Assembly: GCF_964355755.1 (NCBI RefSeq)
Contig: NC_092676.1
Span: 7,856,288 to 7,920,287, forward strand
Reading direction: 5' to 3'
From: Antedon mediterranea
Taxonomy: Eukaryota > Echinodermata > Crinoidea > Comatulida > Antedonidae
DNA: 64,000 nucleotides
Positions within the stretch are counted from its first letter, which is position 1; the number at the start of each line of letters is the position of its first letter. The notes under the pieces are model-generated. The model was given only the letters and a program-made list of their open reading frames with translations, did not search any database and was not told the origin of the DNA. Positions 31,369-42,400 of this stretch are shown in pieces. The translations under genes and the position numbers were made by a program.

Positions 31369-34100
31369 GGCAGACGTGTTAATTTAATGAAAGCTCAAAC
31401 AGCCATATTTGATTTGACTTGTAAACTACATGAAGCGGAAAATGAAAAACTACATGAAGCGGAAAAACGAGAAAGGGAAAAACTCCATGAAGAAAAACAA
31501 GAAAAAGAAAATCAGTTAATTTTAAAAGATGTGAAATGGTTTTATAAGGTTGACAATAATCACACGGTTGCATTTAATGATGATATTACAGTATTGCTTG
31601 AGAAAGCCTACAAGAAAAAGGAAAAATGGGTAAAGTATTATGGAAGTAACAATCACGAATACGAGGTCAACTTCAAGAAGAAGAGCGAAACAGATTTACA
31701 GTTAATGAAAACCTACCGTGTTTATCGTACTATTTTAAAAGGTACGTTTACTGTATAACATTTTTATCATCATTAGGCTAAAGTCTACTATTTTAAACGT
31801 TAAAACGAAAAATAGGAGCGCCGGATATCAAGCATAACGGGCCCAAGCTGAAATAGAAGAACTTATCATCATCTTTTTTTAAAAGGTAGTGAATTGAAGG
31901 AGGAGGTAAACAACCCTTGATTTGAAAATCACAAATACATTTTTTAAGCAACTCAGTGGCTATGAGCTTTGAATCACCATTTAGGTGGAAAGGGCGTTGT
32001 AAAAGCAGAATACTAAACTTTTGTTTATTATTTAAGATGGTGTGAGGCTTCCTCCTAATTGGACTCCAATGAAGAGAGATGAAAATCTGAAAGTAGAAGA
32101 TCTTAATCCGAGTAGTAGCGAGTATAAGCTAGTTGAGCGTCAGTTTACTGATGCATTGGCGGGCCAATATGAACTGCAGTCTATTGTCAAGGTTAAATTT
32201 TCATATTCTATTAATTATTTTTCTTTCACCCCACTTTTATTAAAAGCGCATTGAGACGAAACTGTTTGTGGAACGCGCTATAAAATAGAGTTATTCAAAG
32301 GCTTGTGCAGTTTTTGCTTAGTTTTGAATTATTTGTTTGCATCAGGATTTAGTATTTTTTATTCCCTTCTAATAGTATTACATTACTGAAATGTATATTA
32401 TTTTACAGTATTCAGATGAATTATTAAAAAAGCAATTGGTTGTACAACTTAAAGGCAATAACTAAGTAACTACCAAATACGAATGTAATTGATTTCGTTA
32501 TAGATAAGTCGCATTCAGAATAGTGAGTTGTGGAAACAATATGCCGCTAAAAAGGAAACTTTTGAAATGATTATCGATAATCATGAATTTGAACAGTTAC
32601 TGTACCATGGGACTGATGAACAAACACTTCGCAAGATCTGCAATACTGGTTTCGACAGAGGCTATGCTGCTGCAAAAAATGGTAGTTTAAAGAATTGACA
32701 TTTTAAAATAGTTTAACGTAATTTTGTTGTACAATGCACATTCTTTTTGTATTTCTGATTTTGTTTTTTTATATTGTACGCATGTATTATAATAATGAAT
32801 ACTTTTGAGTTGGATAGTGAGAATATTTCACGAGTTGAAAGATACAGAATGTTCTATTGAACGAGGCAGAGAGCCGAGTTAAATAGAACAGTCAACATTT
32901 CAAGAAATAAAATACTCTCCCCCTTTAACGAATACAAAACATTCATTATTGTTTGGCCAGAAATCAGGTTAGGCCTACTGCTGCTTTCCTTCTTAGCGAT
33001 ACAACAAAAAAATGATATAGACTGATACGACTATGATCACCATTAGATATGTGATGCGTAATTAACCAATCAAATAGCAAGGTGTTCAGGTGTGTTGTAA
33101 TACGCGTTATTACCTCCGCCAAGGAGGTTATGTTTTCACCCCTGTATGTTTGTGTGTGTGTTTGTGTGTGTGTTTGTGTGTTTGTGTGTGTGTCTGTGAA
33201 CAGCCTGGAGGCCACAGTTTTTATCCGATTCTAACCAAATTTGGACACAATGATCTATGCCCAAAAAGCTCGGACGAGTTCGAATTTGAGGGGGAAAGGT
33301 CATAGGTCAAGGTCACAACTAACAAAAAACTATTTTACTGTCTAGAGACCACAGTTTTGATCTGATTCTCACCAAACTTAGCCACAATGATCAATGACAC
33401 ATCATATAATTGTGGTTACATTTTGAAGGGTCAGGGTCAAAGATCAAGGTCCACCAAAAAAAAAAAATAAAAAATAAAAAAATAATTAAAAAAAAAAACC
33501 CCTCAGTGGGGCTTGAACCAGCGACCTCAACTGTGAGAGGCTGGATACATAACCATTACACCACACTGTCATCCACAACTTTGTAGTGTGCAGTTAACAT
33601 ATTTACACTTAGAACTAATAAAAAAAAATGTTAAAAAAAAATATTCAGGGGGCATTTTATGTAGAGGAATTTTACAGTAGGCGGAGGTTTGTACTCTCGG
33701 AGTACCCTCTAGTTTCAGTCTCTTTTGCCTGATTTGTCATGTTGTCATTATTGTAGTAAAGTTTGTATTATTCATTATTTTTAATTTTTATTATTTCAAC
33801 TATACATACTTAAAATATGATATGTTTCTTTATTTAGCAGCGTATTATAGAAACGGAAGTTACTTTGCTGTCCATGCAAGTTATTCTACCCAACCGAAAT
33901 ATTCTCAACCAAATGCAAACGGAGAAAAACACATCTTCCTGTGTAACGTTCTTGTAGGTGAATGCTGCCAAGGAGAACAAGGCATGATTGTTCCATCTCC
34001 TAATTGTCAGAGTGCTTGTGATGATCCTACCGATCCTACAATTATTGTCACATTTAAAGATGCTCAAGCATATCCTAGTTATCTTATTACATTTAAGTAG
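31369..34100 (+). CDS. WWE-domain PARP, mono-ADP-ribosyltransferase type, four exons
   Basis: Exons are 31369-31741 (ATG at 31387), 32037-32191, 32504-32681 and 33838-34100. All introns are GT-AG with consistent phases; the product is about 316 residues. Residues 12-45 are a charged coiled coil (KLHEAENEKLHEAEKRER). Residues 48-115 are a WWE domain (VKWFYKVDNNHTVAFND, HEYEVNFKKK), a fold that binds poly- or iso-ADP-ribose. Residues 120-316 are a PARP catalytic domain: LPPNWTPM, SRIQNSELW, LLYHGTDEQT with the NAD-binding His at about 205, GSYFAVHASYS with Tyr about 238, and IVTFKDAQAYPSYLITF. By my alignment the position of the PARP1 catalytic Glu is Ile (about 298), giving an H-Y-I triad, which in known PARPs means mono-ADP-ribosylation. 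The architecture is closest to PARP11-like proteins. The first exon could be preceded by others; an acceptor-like ATTACAG ends at 31368. The last intron contains a Helitron-like element. Confidence 0.85.
33109..33712 (+). mobile_element. Non-autonomous Helitron/Helentron-like element in the last PARP intron
   Basis: It begins ACCTCCGCCAAGGAGGTTATG with a short hairpin and ends with the stem-loop GTACTCTCGGAGTAC (33691-33705), then CCTCTAG and a flanking T. The subterminal GGCGGAGGT near 33680 is an inverted copy of the start. Inside are a TGTG-rich microsatellite (about 33150-33195), two related segments containing CCACAGTTTT and AGGTCAAGGTC, and a tRNA-like segment. Stem-loop plus CTAG/T at the 3' end is the Helitron signature. 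The exact 5' base is not fixed. Confidence 0.65.
33500..33574 (-). repeat. tRNA-like segment with B-box, SINE-type
   Basis: On the - strand it reads CAGTGTGGTGTAATGGTTAT, then CCAGCCTC..., GCTGGTTCAAGCCCCACTG. It has a good B-box (GGTTCAAGCCC), an A-box-like start (TGGTGTAATGG) and acceptor-like pairing of CAGTG with CACTG. The anticodon arm does not fold well. It is followed (on that strand) by T-rich runs and preceded by A/T-rich sequence. I read it as a tRNA-derived SINE head or relic carried by the Helitron-like element, not as a functional tRNA gene. Confidence 0.5.
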
Positions 34101-35291
34101 ACTATCAATTATTACGGACATGTTGGCACCACCAGATGCGGCTTTCATAATGTTTGTGATAATCATGTCAATCTTTCGATTTTTGTCATATCATTTTACT
34201 GTATTAGCAAAGATTAGCTCAGAGTGACGCTTTTTAGTAAAATATTAAGAACTCATCCCATTCGTGCCATTTTCGAATGTAGTAAAATAAAGATATTCAG
34301 TTACTGCCCTAAACCCCCAAACAAATTACTAATGTTATTCATATATTTGAAATCTTTCCAGTGGTACAAGAGCGGTAATTTTGAAACCCCCAGCGATGCC
34401 TTCATACGCTTCCAACATCGTACCTTGCTATTTCGTGTTTTAAACACAAACAACATTTGTATAACGAACAAACATCCAAAGTGGGGAAAAGTGGAGAATT
34501 TTAACCCTATTTTGGCTGCTAACTTGGATGCAAGATGGCGGAAAAAATTTCAAATATAGTTTTAAACGTTCCCAGTACACTATTGGTCATGTCTATTACT
34601 CCATATGTATATACAGTATGCGTAAAGTAACAAGTTATTTTAATCTTACCCATTTCAACCTAACAATTCAGAGAAATGAAAATTTTCGTAACTTTAGAAA
34701 TTTTCTGTTTATAAAAATTTTAAAATAAATGGAAGTTGATAAATAGAAATGGACATCAGTATATACAATATAGTGCGATCGGTTATGTCGGATAACTAGT
34801 TCCGTTTCGATATTTATGCCAAAATAGATTTCTTGAGTTGCTCAATACAAAAAAAGTTAGGTGCTATTTTTTATCACCCTTGTTTCAGCTGCCATTATGA
34901 TTTTCAATATCCCTGACATTCCACACTAAACTTGGTCATCCATGATATAATCGGAGAGGGAATGTAATACTGATTTTTTTTAATCAAATTCACACCCATA
35001 ATTATTATCATATAGATAGTTATTTAACAATAAAACAAGTCATGTGACCAATAAAGGTCAAAAGGTCAATATATAACTTTCTCTACTCTAATACTATTCT
35101 GTTTGGTATCGCTGGATTGATTTTTTGATTCTGAATACACTTTTCTATGTCTGTGTCATAATTTTCATATACATACATTTTATTTTTCTTTTGAACACAT
35201 AGAACCTTATCACACTCTACAAAACCTAAAGTGTTTTAGTGGCATCAGTCACCAAATTAAAAAATAGTGTTTCTATTTATTCCAATTCGCA
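34101..35291. other. PARP 3' flank and unassigned sequence
   Basis: An AATAAA at about 34287 may serve as the PARP poly(A) signal. Several short open frames exist, but none resembles a protein. No repeat is recognised until the duplicated segment begins. Confidence 0.4.
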
Positions 35292-36449
35292 AATATTTTA
35301 TTTTTAACTTGTTTAATTTCATTCTTGACACCTCACCGACAATTTCAGCAATTGACATTCCTCCTTGAACACATAACACCTTATCACACCCTACACAAAC
35401 TCAATTAAACAAGTTACATGCCATGACTTCTATAACAAGTGTAAATAATGATAATAGGCATCCCTCATGTATCACACTACTCATCGTAAATTTTTGAAAC
35501 ACCCAACAATTATTAGTTATTATACATTCAGTGTCCGAATTATAATTTGAGATTTTATAATTAGTTAATTAAATGTATCATATATACTAAACATTGCTTT
35601 TATCTATAAATAAATTATGTTTAATTCTGAAATAGCATGTAAAACGCGTAGCAACTCCGTGTCGGTTACTCAACCTAGCTGCTGTTCCATGTGTACCGCG
35701 ATAGGTATATTCTACAACATTTAGCAGGCCTGTACAATATTGTTCTATTTTTCTGTCATAGGAAGATATTATCAAAGGTTTTAAAATATAATTTCTGATG
35801 TCATCTGTAGATTTTAACCGATTTCTGGGTTAAAACTACAACGTGGCCGGTACAGGCTCAGCTCTAACTCTGATATGTTTTTAGTAATGGTACAATAAGT
35901 GATTAATATTATTATAAATTATTCTTAAAAACAATACTCAATTATTCATTTTAAGTTGAGTCTAATAATAATAATGTATACAGTAATATTGTTTATTAAA
36001 GTATATTGTACTTACAACTCATTTTTGTTATATTATACTATGATTTGTAGACAAAAAATTAGTTCAGTGTATAAAAAAAATCACTTTGGAAAATTAGAAA
36101 AAAAATATTTAAAATGTATATAATTTGAAAGAAATAAATGTTGTTTTGAATTGAATTGAATAAAATGACTTTAGGATGATCGCAAGCAGTAGTAGTAGGC
36201 CTATTTGTTTGTTTTCACAATCTTAATTTAGCTTTTTGTTAGTAGTGATGATGACGAGAAAGATGTACAGAAGCATGACGGGACGGGACATATTTTAAAA
36301 GTATATACTTTAAAAAATAATGATTGTCTTTTTATTAAATAAGTCTACTGGTGAACAAACCCAACAAAAAATACTGAAATAGTATGTATTTACATAATCA
36401 TATCATCAACACTAATACTGAAAATTACTAAAAAAATTAATAATCCAAC

Positions 36450-38411
36450 CACTCTCTCACACCCCCAGCTCACTATCCCTCCCCGTCCTACTCTCAGTTC
36501 CCCAGCTCACTACCCCTCACCGTCCTACTCTCTCAGCTCCCCAGCTCACTATCCCTCCCCGTCCTACTCTCAGTTCCCCAGCTCACTACCCCTCCCCGTC
36601 CTACTCTCTCACTCCTCCAGCTCACTACCCCTCCCCGTCCTACTCTCTCACTCCTCCAGCTCACTACCCCTCCCCGTCCTACTCTCTCACTCCTCCGGCT
36701 CACTACCCCTCACCGTCCTACTCTCTCACTCCTCCAGCTCACTACCCCTCCCCGTCCTACTCTCTCACTCCTCCAGCTCACTACCCCTCACCGTCCTACT
36801 CTCTCACTCCTCCAGCTCACTACCCCTCACCGTCCTACTCTCTCACTCCTCCAGCTCACTATCCCTCCCCGTCCTACTCTCTCACTCCCCCAGCTCACTA
36901 TCCCTCCCCGTCCTACTCTCTCACTCCTCCAGCTCACTACCCCTCACCGTCCTACTCTCTCACTCCCCCAGCTCACTACCCCTCCCCGTCCTACTCTCTC
37001 ACTCCTCCAGCTCACTACCCCTCCCCGTCCTACTCTCTCACTCCTCCAGCTCACTATCCCTCCCCGTCCTACTCTCTCACTCCTCCAGCTCACTACCCCT
37101 CACCGTCCTACACTCTCACTCCCCCAGCTCACTACCCCTCCCCGTCCTACTCTCTCACTCCTCCAGCTCACTACCCCTCCCCGTCCTACTCTCTCACTCC
37201 TCCAGCTCACTATCCCTCCCCGTCCTACTCTCTCACTCCTCCAGCTCACTACCCCTCCCCGTCCTACTCTCTCACTCCTCCAGCTCACTACCCCTCCCCG
37301 TCCTACTCTCTCACTCCTCCAGCTCACTATCCCTCCCCGTCCTACTCTCTCACTCCCCCAGCTCACTACCCCTCCCCGTCCTACTCTCTCACTCCTCCAG
37401 CTCACTATCCCTCCCCGTCCTACTCTCTCACTCCTCCAGCTCACTACCCCTCCCCGTCCTACTCTCTCACTCCTCCAGCTCACTATCCCTCCCCGTCCTA
37501 CTCTCTCACTCCTCCAGCTCACTATCCCTCCCCGTCCTACTCTCTCAGTTCCCCAGCTCACTACCCCTCACCGTCCTACTCTCTCACTCCTCCAGCTCAC
37601 TACCCCTCACCGTCCTACTCTCTCACTCCTCCAGCTCACTATCCCTCCCCGTCCTACTCTCTCACTCCCCCAGCTCACTACCCCTCCCCGTCCTACTCTC
37701 TCACTCCTCCAGCTCACTATCCCTCCCCGTCCTACTCTCTCACTCCTCCAGCTCACTATCCCTCCCCGTCCTACTCTCTCAGTTCCCCAGCTCACTACCC
37801 CTCACCGTCCTACTCTCTCACTCCTCCAGCTCACTACCCCTCACCGTCCTACTCTCTCACTCCTCCAGCTCACTACCCCTCCCCGTCCTACTCTCTCACT
37901 CCTCCAGCTCACTACCCCTCTCCGTCCTACTCTCTCACTCCTCCAGCTCACTACCCCTCCCCGTCCTACTCTCTCACTCCTCCAGCTCACTACCCCTCAC
38001 CGTCCTACTCTCAGCTCCCCAGCTCACTACCCCTCCCCGTCCTACTCTCTCACTCCTCCAGCTCACTACCCCTCACCGTCCTACTCTCTCACTCCTCCAG
38101 CTCACTACCCCTCACCGTCCTACTCTCAGCTCCCCAGCTCACTACCCCTCCCCGTCCTACTCTCTCACTCCTCCAGCTCACTACCCCTCACCGTCCTACT
38201 CTCTCACTCCTCCAGCTCACTACCCCTCACCGTCCTACTCTCTCACTCCTCCAGCTCACTACCCCTCCCCGTCCTACTCTCTCACTCCTCCAGCTCACTA
38301 CCCCTCACCGTCCTACTCTCTCACTCCTCCAGCTCACTACCCCTCCCCGTCCTACTCTCTCACTCCTCCAGCTCACTACCCCTCACCGTCCTACTCTCAG
38401 TTCCCCAGCTA
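36450..38411. repeat. 39-bp minisatellite, about 50 copies
   Basis: The unit CTCCTCCAGCTCACTACCCC + TCCCCGTCCTACTCTCTCA repeats head to tail for almost 2 kb, with a few variant positions (CCCC/CTCC, TACC/TATC, TCCCC/TCACC) and some shorter units with CAGTTCCCC or CAGCTCCCC. Because 39 is a multiple of three and one strand lacks stops, long spurious frames appear; they are not genes. At the equivalent place in copy B (60989-61048) only about 1.5 units are present. Confidence 0.95.
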
Positions 38412-38593
38412 ACTAAATCTAGGGCTATACACAGTAAGTACCTACTCACCGATTGACTTTAACATGGGTACGTATTTCTCCTTCCAAAAGTAAGGTTGCG
38501 CATTTGAAGTTTGCGAAACCAAGATCGGCGAGGAATTGCACGAGGGGAATTAATGGGATAATATGGAAGACACTTTTTTGTTGGACGGGAAAG

Positions 38594-40847
38594 GTTAGAA
38601 TTAGATCATTCTATTACCACTAAAAGTGTTTTATTTCTAAGGTGTAGTTTTCAGTAAACAATTTTAGATTTTCTAGTGGTATATACAGGCCATTGTTGTC
38701 TACACATAATATCATACACACAATTACAGTATAAAGAAATGGCAATTCATCCAGTTGATTTTACAACCAGACCATTTTAGTAAATTATTTATTATTAAAT
38801 ATTTTCAGTGATTTATTTAATAATTTGCTTGCTTCTTGTACTTATCTAGCATATTACATCCATGTAATAAACAAATAAATTTAATTTCAAATTACTTAGT
38901 ATTAATTTATTTGTGATTGTGGTGATAAAAACATTTGCAAATTTGAAAAAAAAACAAAAACAATTACAATTTAAATATAGGTCTGTAGCTCTTACTTAAT
39001 AAACCTGGTATAATAATAATTATTATAGTGTGTGTTGTGAATGTAAAGTACAAATAACTCATTAAAACAAAAATAACTTTTTTTTGTAAAGTGACCATCA
39101 CCTGTCTCTGTTTTCCCATATGTCATCACCCTGTTGTGAGAATGGCCCTACTACCACAAGGACATTATTAATAATATTTATTAATAATTATTATTAGTTT
39201 ACATATGGTAGTTTCGAAAAAGCAATATCAAATTGAAAAGAATACCAGAAACATGTTTTCAGACACAATATTTTCTTCCACACAACTCAATAAGAACATA
39301 CAGCCTGGTATATTTATTTATTTGATATTAACATTTGTTTCCACTAATTTGCATTTAGATATTATATAAGAGTATATTAAAGAGAAGTAGCAACATTTTT
39401 ATTCAATGAGTTTTTTGTACTCCTGTTTTTTTTTCAGATTTTATTAACACCACTAAATTATACTGCAGATTAATAAAGATCAAATTAAATATACGCCATA
39501 AAGCATCCAAGTATTGTGGGGAATAGTTATATAGAATTACATGGATACGACTTTTTGTTTGAAATCGAGTGAAACCCCCATAGCCGAGTTAAGACCCTGG
39601 GATACTTCTGCCCATGTTGCAAGCCATCTAAAGCTCCAGTAGTCCCACTTTCGGTTTTTTTTCTTCTGTATTCCAAAGGGACACTGTATTGATTGATGGA
39701 AAGTGCCTGTTTCCAGTCACCTTTAGGGTCAAATCTATTATTTTAACTGTTCCCTTGTATATAAAAGTTCTACTGGATGTCCTATTATTAATGAAACTGA
39801 CGCCGTTTTTTACACCAGTAGCCAATCCGATGGGCAGGAATTTGGCTTGGTAGGGATCAACGTCTGAATATTATAGCAGTATAGTTCACTATATATCTTT
39901 TGATTATAGATACCTGAAACAACTTTAGTTCGGAGTTGAATGGAATACAAAGATTATAAAGTGTTTTTAAAGTCATAATCAATCATATAAATTATATATT
40001 AAAATATAGATAAACAGGTTGTTTATTAATCTCATTGGGGATACTAGTGACCTATGGGCCCGGGTACTGTACAATCACAGGACAATTAACATTCTTGGTT
40101 TGGTGACCAGTGAATACACTTGCTTTTAGCACCAGTTCAGTTAAAATCAGAATACCAAAATTAAAATTCTATGTCCTCTACTTCCAGTTCCTTTATTAGA
40201 TCATGGTATGCTCCATGGGATTTTCGCCGCTGTATCCATGCTTTTACGTTGCTTTTGCAATCGTTTTTTCTTCTGTTTGCGTTTATTTAGTTCTCTTACC
40301 ATATACAAAATTATCAAAACTTTCGAAAGTACTAGGCCTACACTAAATCCATTTTAATTTAATATCACAATTTAATTCTAAATGATAAATGAACAGTTAT
40401 TTACAATTTATCAAGCATTTTTTACCACTTTTCATAGCAATTACAAGATTTTATTTGATTCTAAATGTTACCATATGATTAAAAAAAAAAATAAACGTAT
40501 CCCTCGAATAAACACATCCCTCAAATTAACTCCGCCTCCCCACCTCCGGAGAGGGCCCTACCAAACATTAAACACTATACTTTAATATGTTATTAATCAT
40601 CTAAGACACGACGTCTGTGAAACAGAGTAGGTTTAGTTTTACGAATATCAAGCATTTCAAAAATGGTAATCGACAGAAAACAAATTTTATTACATAATGT
40701 AATATGCTAAATAAGTACAAGAAGCAAGCAAATTATTAAAGAAATCACTGAAAATATTTAATAATAAATAATACTAAATCACCAACAAATTCTAAAATTG
40801 TTAGAAATAAGCCCCCTTTAGTGGTAATAGAATAATCTAATTCTAAC
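38594..40847. mobile_element. Long-inverted-repeat DNA transposon carrying a PIF/Harbinger-like transposase remnant (copy A)
   Basis: The left arm starts GTTAGAATTAGATCATTCTA. The right arm is its reverse complement (TAGAATAATCTAATTCTAAC, ending 40847). Homology between arms resumes over TATTTATTATTAAATATTTTCAGTGATTT and TTTGCTTGCTTCTTGTACTTAT. On the - strand, 40161-40275 reads KAWIQRRKSHGAYHDLIK followed by ELEVEDIEF and stop, like the N-terminal region of Harbinger transposases (W-x-RR...G-Y...L..EL...D...F). In copies B and C the preceding residues read KRNV instead of KSNV. An unrecognised frame at 39628-39825 (-) (ATGVKNGVSFINNRTSSRTF...) is also shared by all copies (45273-45494, 62272-62469), but recent duplication alone explains that. 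Target duplications were not resolved. Confidence 0.6.
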
Positions 40848-41279
40848 TATTAAAACTGATGAACAAACAAGAAAATTATACATTGAAAAAGAAAAAAAAG
40901 GTATTATATAAATTGTATATTAATGGATTAATAGATTTAAAGTTAGTAGATAAAATAAAACAGAAAAGCTAACAATTATAAAACTCACTACAACAAAACA
41001 GGCTTAAATTAAGAAGAAATTAATCTTTTGAAATTGTTTATTTGGGGAAAGCTAAACTAACTTTTTTGTGTTTATCACTTTCGTTCCAAATTTTGGTTCC
41101 ACGGTAAGAAAAACACATTATCTGTATGATTGCCAATGAACTTTAAAACCCCTAATTACTTGGCAAATATGTGAAATTGACAGGGAATGTCTAAAAATCT
41201 ATATTGTATTGTAGTTACTAGCAATTTATTTGAAAAGAAGTCTTCTCATTAGTTTGCAAAGTATATAAAAATCTTCAAA

Positions 41280-41425
41280 TTTCCACAATGTTCACAACAT
41301 TCATATGGTGCCTCTCCAGTGTGCATTCTCTTTTTTTTCAAATTCCCACTTGTCACAAGTGAGAATTTGAAAACGCATTTGAGAATACACACAGGAGAGG
41401 CACCATATGAATGCATATTAAAAAG
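41280..41425. repeat. Palindrome of two zinc-finger-coding fragments, head to head
   Basis: 41300-41352 encodes finger-type sequence on the - strand (TGGTGCCTCTCCAGTGTGCA...). 41353-41425 is its reverse complement, encoding it on the + strand (GAGAATACACACAGGAGAGG, then CACCATATGAATG). The centre is CCACTTGTCACAAGTG near 41352. The same head begins at 63915 in copy B, where the window ends at the centre. It looks like an inverted duplication of one C2H2 finger repeat at the edge of the zinc-finger cluster. Confidence 0.7.
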
Positions 41426-41444
41426 TTTGACGGCACCCATTTCC

Positions 41445-41708
41445 TTAGCGGAAGCTCGAATATGGTGGAAAACCAGGAACTTTTGAACTAGTGGGTCGAG
41501 GCAGACGGATACGAATATTAGGTGAAAGAAAAGTGTATTCCTTATGGAGGGGGTGGTCTGTTTGGGAGAGTATACGTTTTACCAAGGAGAGAACACCTAC
41601 ATCATAGTTGAAATTAAGTACGGACACATATACTCCAACAACCTGCCTGGCCCTTCTGGTAATTTTATTTAATAGTTCCTTATCTTTTTCATATAAACAA
41701 GCCTCCAA
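41445..41708 (-). pseudogene. LINE ORF2 C-terminal remnant
   Basis: An 87-residue frame: CLYEKDKELLNKITRRARQV, then VLSLVKRILSQTDHPLHKEY, then NIRIRLPRPTSSKVPG and FPPYSSF. The order (long basic helix, HPL motif, R-L-R-x-P...TS-K...F-x-PY) is that of the extreme C-terminus of many invertebrate LINE reverse transcriptases. No RT core is nearby. It lies between the palindrome and the zinc-finger gene. Confidence 0.5.
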
Positions 41709-41764
41709 GATAATTCTACAAAAAGATACTAAGACACTTTTGTATCAAAGAAGCCAATCACAGT

Positions 41765-42400
<636 letters not shown>

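Larger units (their letters stand above)
35292..41139. repeat. Segmental duplication copy A
   Basis: From AATATTTTATTTTTAACTTG (35292) to GATTGCCAATGA (41139) this unit recurs nearly unchanged as copy B (52011-52030, 55240-55552, 56776-56904, 60272-63780, separated by insertions). Its right third recurs as copy C (44986-46369 and 50741-52010). At 52010/52011 the right end of C abuts the left end of B, which shows a tandem arrangement with this unit. The unit holds AT-rich sequence, the 39-bp minisatellite and an inverted-repeat transposon (38594-40847). Copies A and B are both followed by zinc-finger-related sequence. Confidence 0.85.

Noticed and set aside
33090-33305. Frames over the TGTG-rich microsatellite
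   Set aside because: Low-complexity translation inside the Helitron-like element.
33500-33574. Functional tRNA gene on the minus strand
   Set aside because: The B-box is good, but the anticodon arm does not fold properly and the segment sits inside a repeat; SINE-type relic preferred.
37100-37795. Two long minus-strand frames of 13-residue repeats (SWRSERVGRGGIV type)
   Set aside because: They are the translation of the 39-bp minisatellite; the period is a multiple of three and no splice or start context supports a gene.
36450-38411. CRISPR-like regular repeat
   Set aside because: Units are directly adjacent with no unique spacers; it is a minisatellite in a eukaryotic genome.
39628-39825. 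Small minus-strand frame shared by all three duplicates, considered as a conserved gene
   Set aside because: Its conservation is explained by recent DNA duplication; the frame lies in a transposon and has no recognised domain.
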